Source: Paraburkholderia nodosa DSM 21604
GTDB taxonomy: Bacteria > Pseudomonadota > Gammaproteobacteria > Burkholderiales > Burkholderiaceae
Assembly (NCBI RefSeq): GCF_000519185.1
Contig: NZ_JAFA01000005.1
Span: 62,001 to 126,000 of the forward strand
Length of the DNA stretch: 64,000 bases
Reading direction: 5' to 3'
The position numbers and the translations under genes are program-made. This document shows positions 61,010 to 64,000 of the stretch, piece by piece. Numbering within the stretch: the first letter of the stretch is position 1; each line of letters begins with the position of its first letter. Under the pieces are notes generated by a model. The model worked only from the letters and a program-made list of their open reading frames with translations, was not told the origin of the DNA and did not search any database.

Positions 61010-62119
61010 TTATAGCGGCGAAATCGCCGAAGTCCGGGTGCGCGCCGCCGAAGCGCGCGCGGCCTTCGGTGCACGCTCGCCGTCCATGCCGTTGTGCTCG
61101 CCGTCGTGCAGGCTGCCACCCGGCGCGGGCTGCACGCCATCGTAGTCGTCGCTTGCAACGCCATTGCGAGCCGCGACAGCGGGGCGCGCGAGGCCGTCCT
61201 TGACCCACTGCTCGCCGAGCTGGCTGTTCGGCGTCTGGCTGAAGTGCTCGACGAGGTGGTCGATAAACGTGCGCACCTTGGCCGGCAGGTGACGGCGGCT
61301 CGGATACGCGACGTTGATCTCCACCTGCGGCAGACGATAGTCGCCAAGCAGCCGTACGAGGCGCCCGCGCGTCATGTCGCGGCCGATCAGATAGCTCGGC
61401 AGGATCGCGATGCCCATGCCGAGCAGCGCGAACTGGCGCAGCATCTCGGTGTTGTTCGCCACGATCACGTTGGTCGGGCGTACGCGGATTTCGCCGTCCG
61501 GACCCGTGAACACGCGCTCGTCACCCCAGTACTCGGAGGGCAGCGAGAGGCTCGGGTGCTCCATGAGGTGCTCGGGGCGCGTGGGCGTGCCGTGCTTTTC
61601 GAGGTACGCGGGCGTGGCGCACACGGTCATGCAACCCGTGGTGAGGCGGCGCGTGACGATGCTGGCGCTGCGCATCTGGCGCGCGGTCACGACGCCCAGA
61701 TCGAAGCCCTCTTCGACGAGATCGACCTGACGGTCCACCAGCGTGACGTCGGGAATGACCTGCGGATAGCGCTGCGTGTACGTCTGCAGCACCGGAGCGA
61801 GATTATGGAGCCCGAACACGACCGGCGCGACGATACGCAGCGTGCCGACGGGTTCGTGATTGCGCGCGACGACCATCTGTTCGACATCCTCGAGCTCATC
61901 GAGAATCTGGCGGGCGCGCTCGAGATAGACCTGACCCGATTCGGTCAGGGAGAGACTGCGGGTCGTGCGATTGAGCAGACGCGTGCCGAGTCGACCTTCG
62001 AGGTCGGCAACATGCCGCGTCGCAACCGCGTTGGAGATATCCATCGCAGAAGCAGCCCGGGCGAAACTGCCGAGGTCGGCCACTTTGACGAATACTCGCA
62101 TCGACTGCAAATGATCCAT
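61010..62119 (-). CDS. LysR-family transcriptional regulator
   Basis: A 369-aa regulator: winged helix-turn-helix at 1-60 (SFARAASAMDISNAVATRHVADLEGRLGTRLLNR), then a periplasmic-binding-protein-like effector domain to about 305. A low-complexity tail of about 55 residues follows, unusual for the family. The effector and targets are unknown; pckG is the upstream neighbour on the same strand. A palindrome (62145-62161) lies 26 nt upstream of its start and may be an operator. Confidence 0.9.
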   Translation of the reverse strand: MDHLQSMRVFVKVADLGSFARAASAMDISNAVATRHVADLEGRLGTRLLNRTTRSLSLTESGQVYLERARQILDELEDVEQMVVARNHEPVGTLRIVAPVVFGLHNLAPVLQTYTQRYPQVIPDVTLVDRQVDLVEEGFDLGVVTARQMRSASIVTRRLTTGCMTVCATPAYLEKHGTPTRPEHLMEHPSLSLPSEYWGDERVFTGPDGEIRVRPTNVIVANNTEMLRQFALLGMGIAILPSYLIGRDMTRGRLVRLLGDYRLPQVEINVAYPSRRHLPAKVRTFIDHLVEHFSQTPNSQLGEQWVKDGLARPAVAARNGVASDDYDGVQPAPGGSLHDGEHNGMDGERAPKAARASAARTRTSAISPL

Positions 62120-62380
62120 GAGACAACTCCTGCCTGTTACTACCCCGCTGTTAATCAGCGGAGGAAACCGCGAATTCTCCTACGACAGCAGAAATCCTGC
62201 AGAAGTTGCCTCCGAAGCCCTTATTTTCTTTACGAATTCTTCGACTGCACCCCAAAATGCATTAACAGTGGTCCGATTGTTACCTCAAACGAAACAATTT
62301 TGCGCATTGCAGCGAAATAACCGCTCAGGTGCCGAACAGACGGGCCTCTGCACTGCACCAATGCATTCGACCCCGGAAAT
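62120..62380. other. AT-richer region between LysR gene and pckG
   Basis: It carries the LysR promoter and the palindrome CCGCTG-TTAAT-CAGCGG. No gene is seen; it is richer in A+T than its neighbours. Confidence 0.5.
62145..62161 (-). promoter_or_regulatory. Palindrome upstream of the LysR gene
   Basis: CCGCTG and CAGCGG are exact inverted arms around TTAAT, 26 nt upstream of the regulator start. Autoregulation is possible. Confidence 0.35.
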
Positions 62381-62407
62381 AAAAATGGCCGCCCGAAGGC
62401 GGCCATT
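62381..62407 (-). terminator. Terminator after pckG
   Basis: On the minus strand, perfect arms AATGGCCGCC and GGCGGCCATT around TTCG, then TTTATTT. Confidence 0.9.
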
Positions 62408-62434
62408 CAGTTAGCGAGCGCTCACATCACATGC

Positions 62435-64000
<1,566 letters not shown>

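Overview
The window is about 66% G+C chromosomal DNA from a betaproteobacterium of the family Burkholderiaceae, most likely Paraburkholderia, Caballeronia or Burkholderia. The call rests on gene order (metK-lpxL-dapF-DUF484-xerC; hslVU next to regAB; gatCAB divergent from mreBCD-mrdA-rodA; def-fmt upstream of htpX and rsmB-ntrYX), on the CX14CX2C form of QueE, and on GTP-type PckG. Almost all of it is housekeeping DNA of the primary chromosome. I see no insertion sequence, prophage, integron or CRISPR array.

Layout. 1-6.1 kb: end of an MFS transporter, a small membrane protein, a fatty acid desaturase, an aldo/keto reductase, a DUF3185 protein, a phytanoyl-CoA dioxygenase-like enzyme and an Arg-rich orphan. 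6.2-12.5 kb: metK and, divergently, lpxL-like, dapF, DUF484, xerC and rlmI. 12.7-17.1 kb: a zinc-type COG0523 GTPase, a cysteine-poor dksA and the hslVU protease. 17.2-21.2 kb: the RegBA redox two-component system, a TPR protein cut by an amber codon, and a CWC zinc-ribbon protein. 21.5-29.2 kb: argB, a HAD nucleotidase, slmA, hdeD, metXW behind a SAM-II riboswitch, ampG and an M48 protease. 29.3-34.6 kb (minus strand): gatC-gatA-gatB-ppk2-xthA. 35.0-41.7 kb: the rod-shape operon mreBCD-mrdA-rodA. 41.7-45.8 kb (minus): a Sel1 protein, an HpcH/HpaI aldolase, the queuosine genes queC-queE-queD and tRNA-Phe. 45.9-51.2 kb (minus): rsmB-DUF4390-ntrY-ntrX-like. 51.3-52.6 kb: a lone GT87-like membrane protein. 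52.6-56 kb (minus): def-fmt-lysE-htpX. 56.2-60.9 kb: dprA, a thioredoxin-like protein and topB. 61-64 kb (minus): a LysR regulator and most of pckG.

How parts fit together. MetX/MetW open methionine synthesis from homoserine and MetK makes SAM. The metX leader is a clear SAM-II riboswitch carrying an extra hairpin, and the metK leader has the same layout in a more divergent form, so both ends of the route may be SAM-controlled. The COG0523 GTPase, a DksA that has lost three of four zinc-finger cysteines, and a Zur-like palindrome form a possible zinc-sparing module. MreBCD, PBP2 and RodA are the elongation machinery; both MreC and PBP2 carry long low-complexity periplasmic tails.

The most useful second looks are the two SAM-II elements, the amber codon in the TPR gene, the dksA leader, the 15-bp hairpin before the dioxygenase, and the NtrX-like regulator without an AAA+ domain. 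No wholly new multi-gene system is evident. All calls come from reading sequence and translations; no database search was run.
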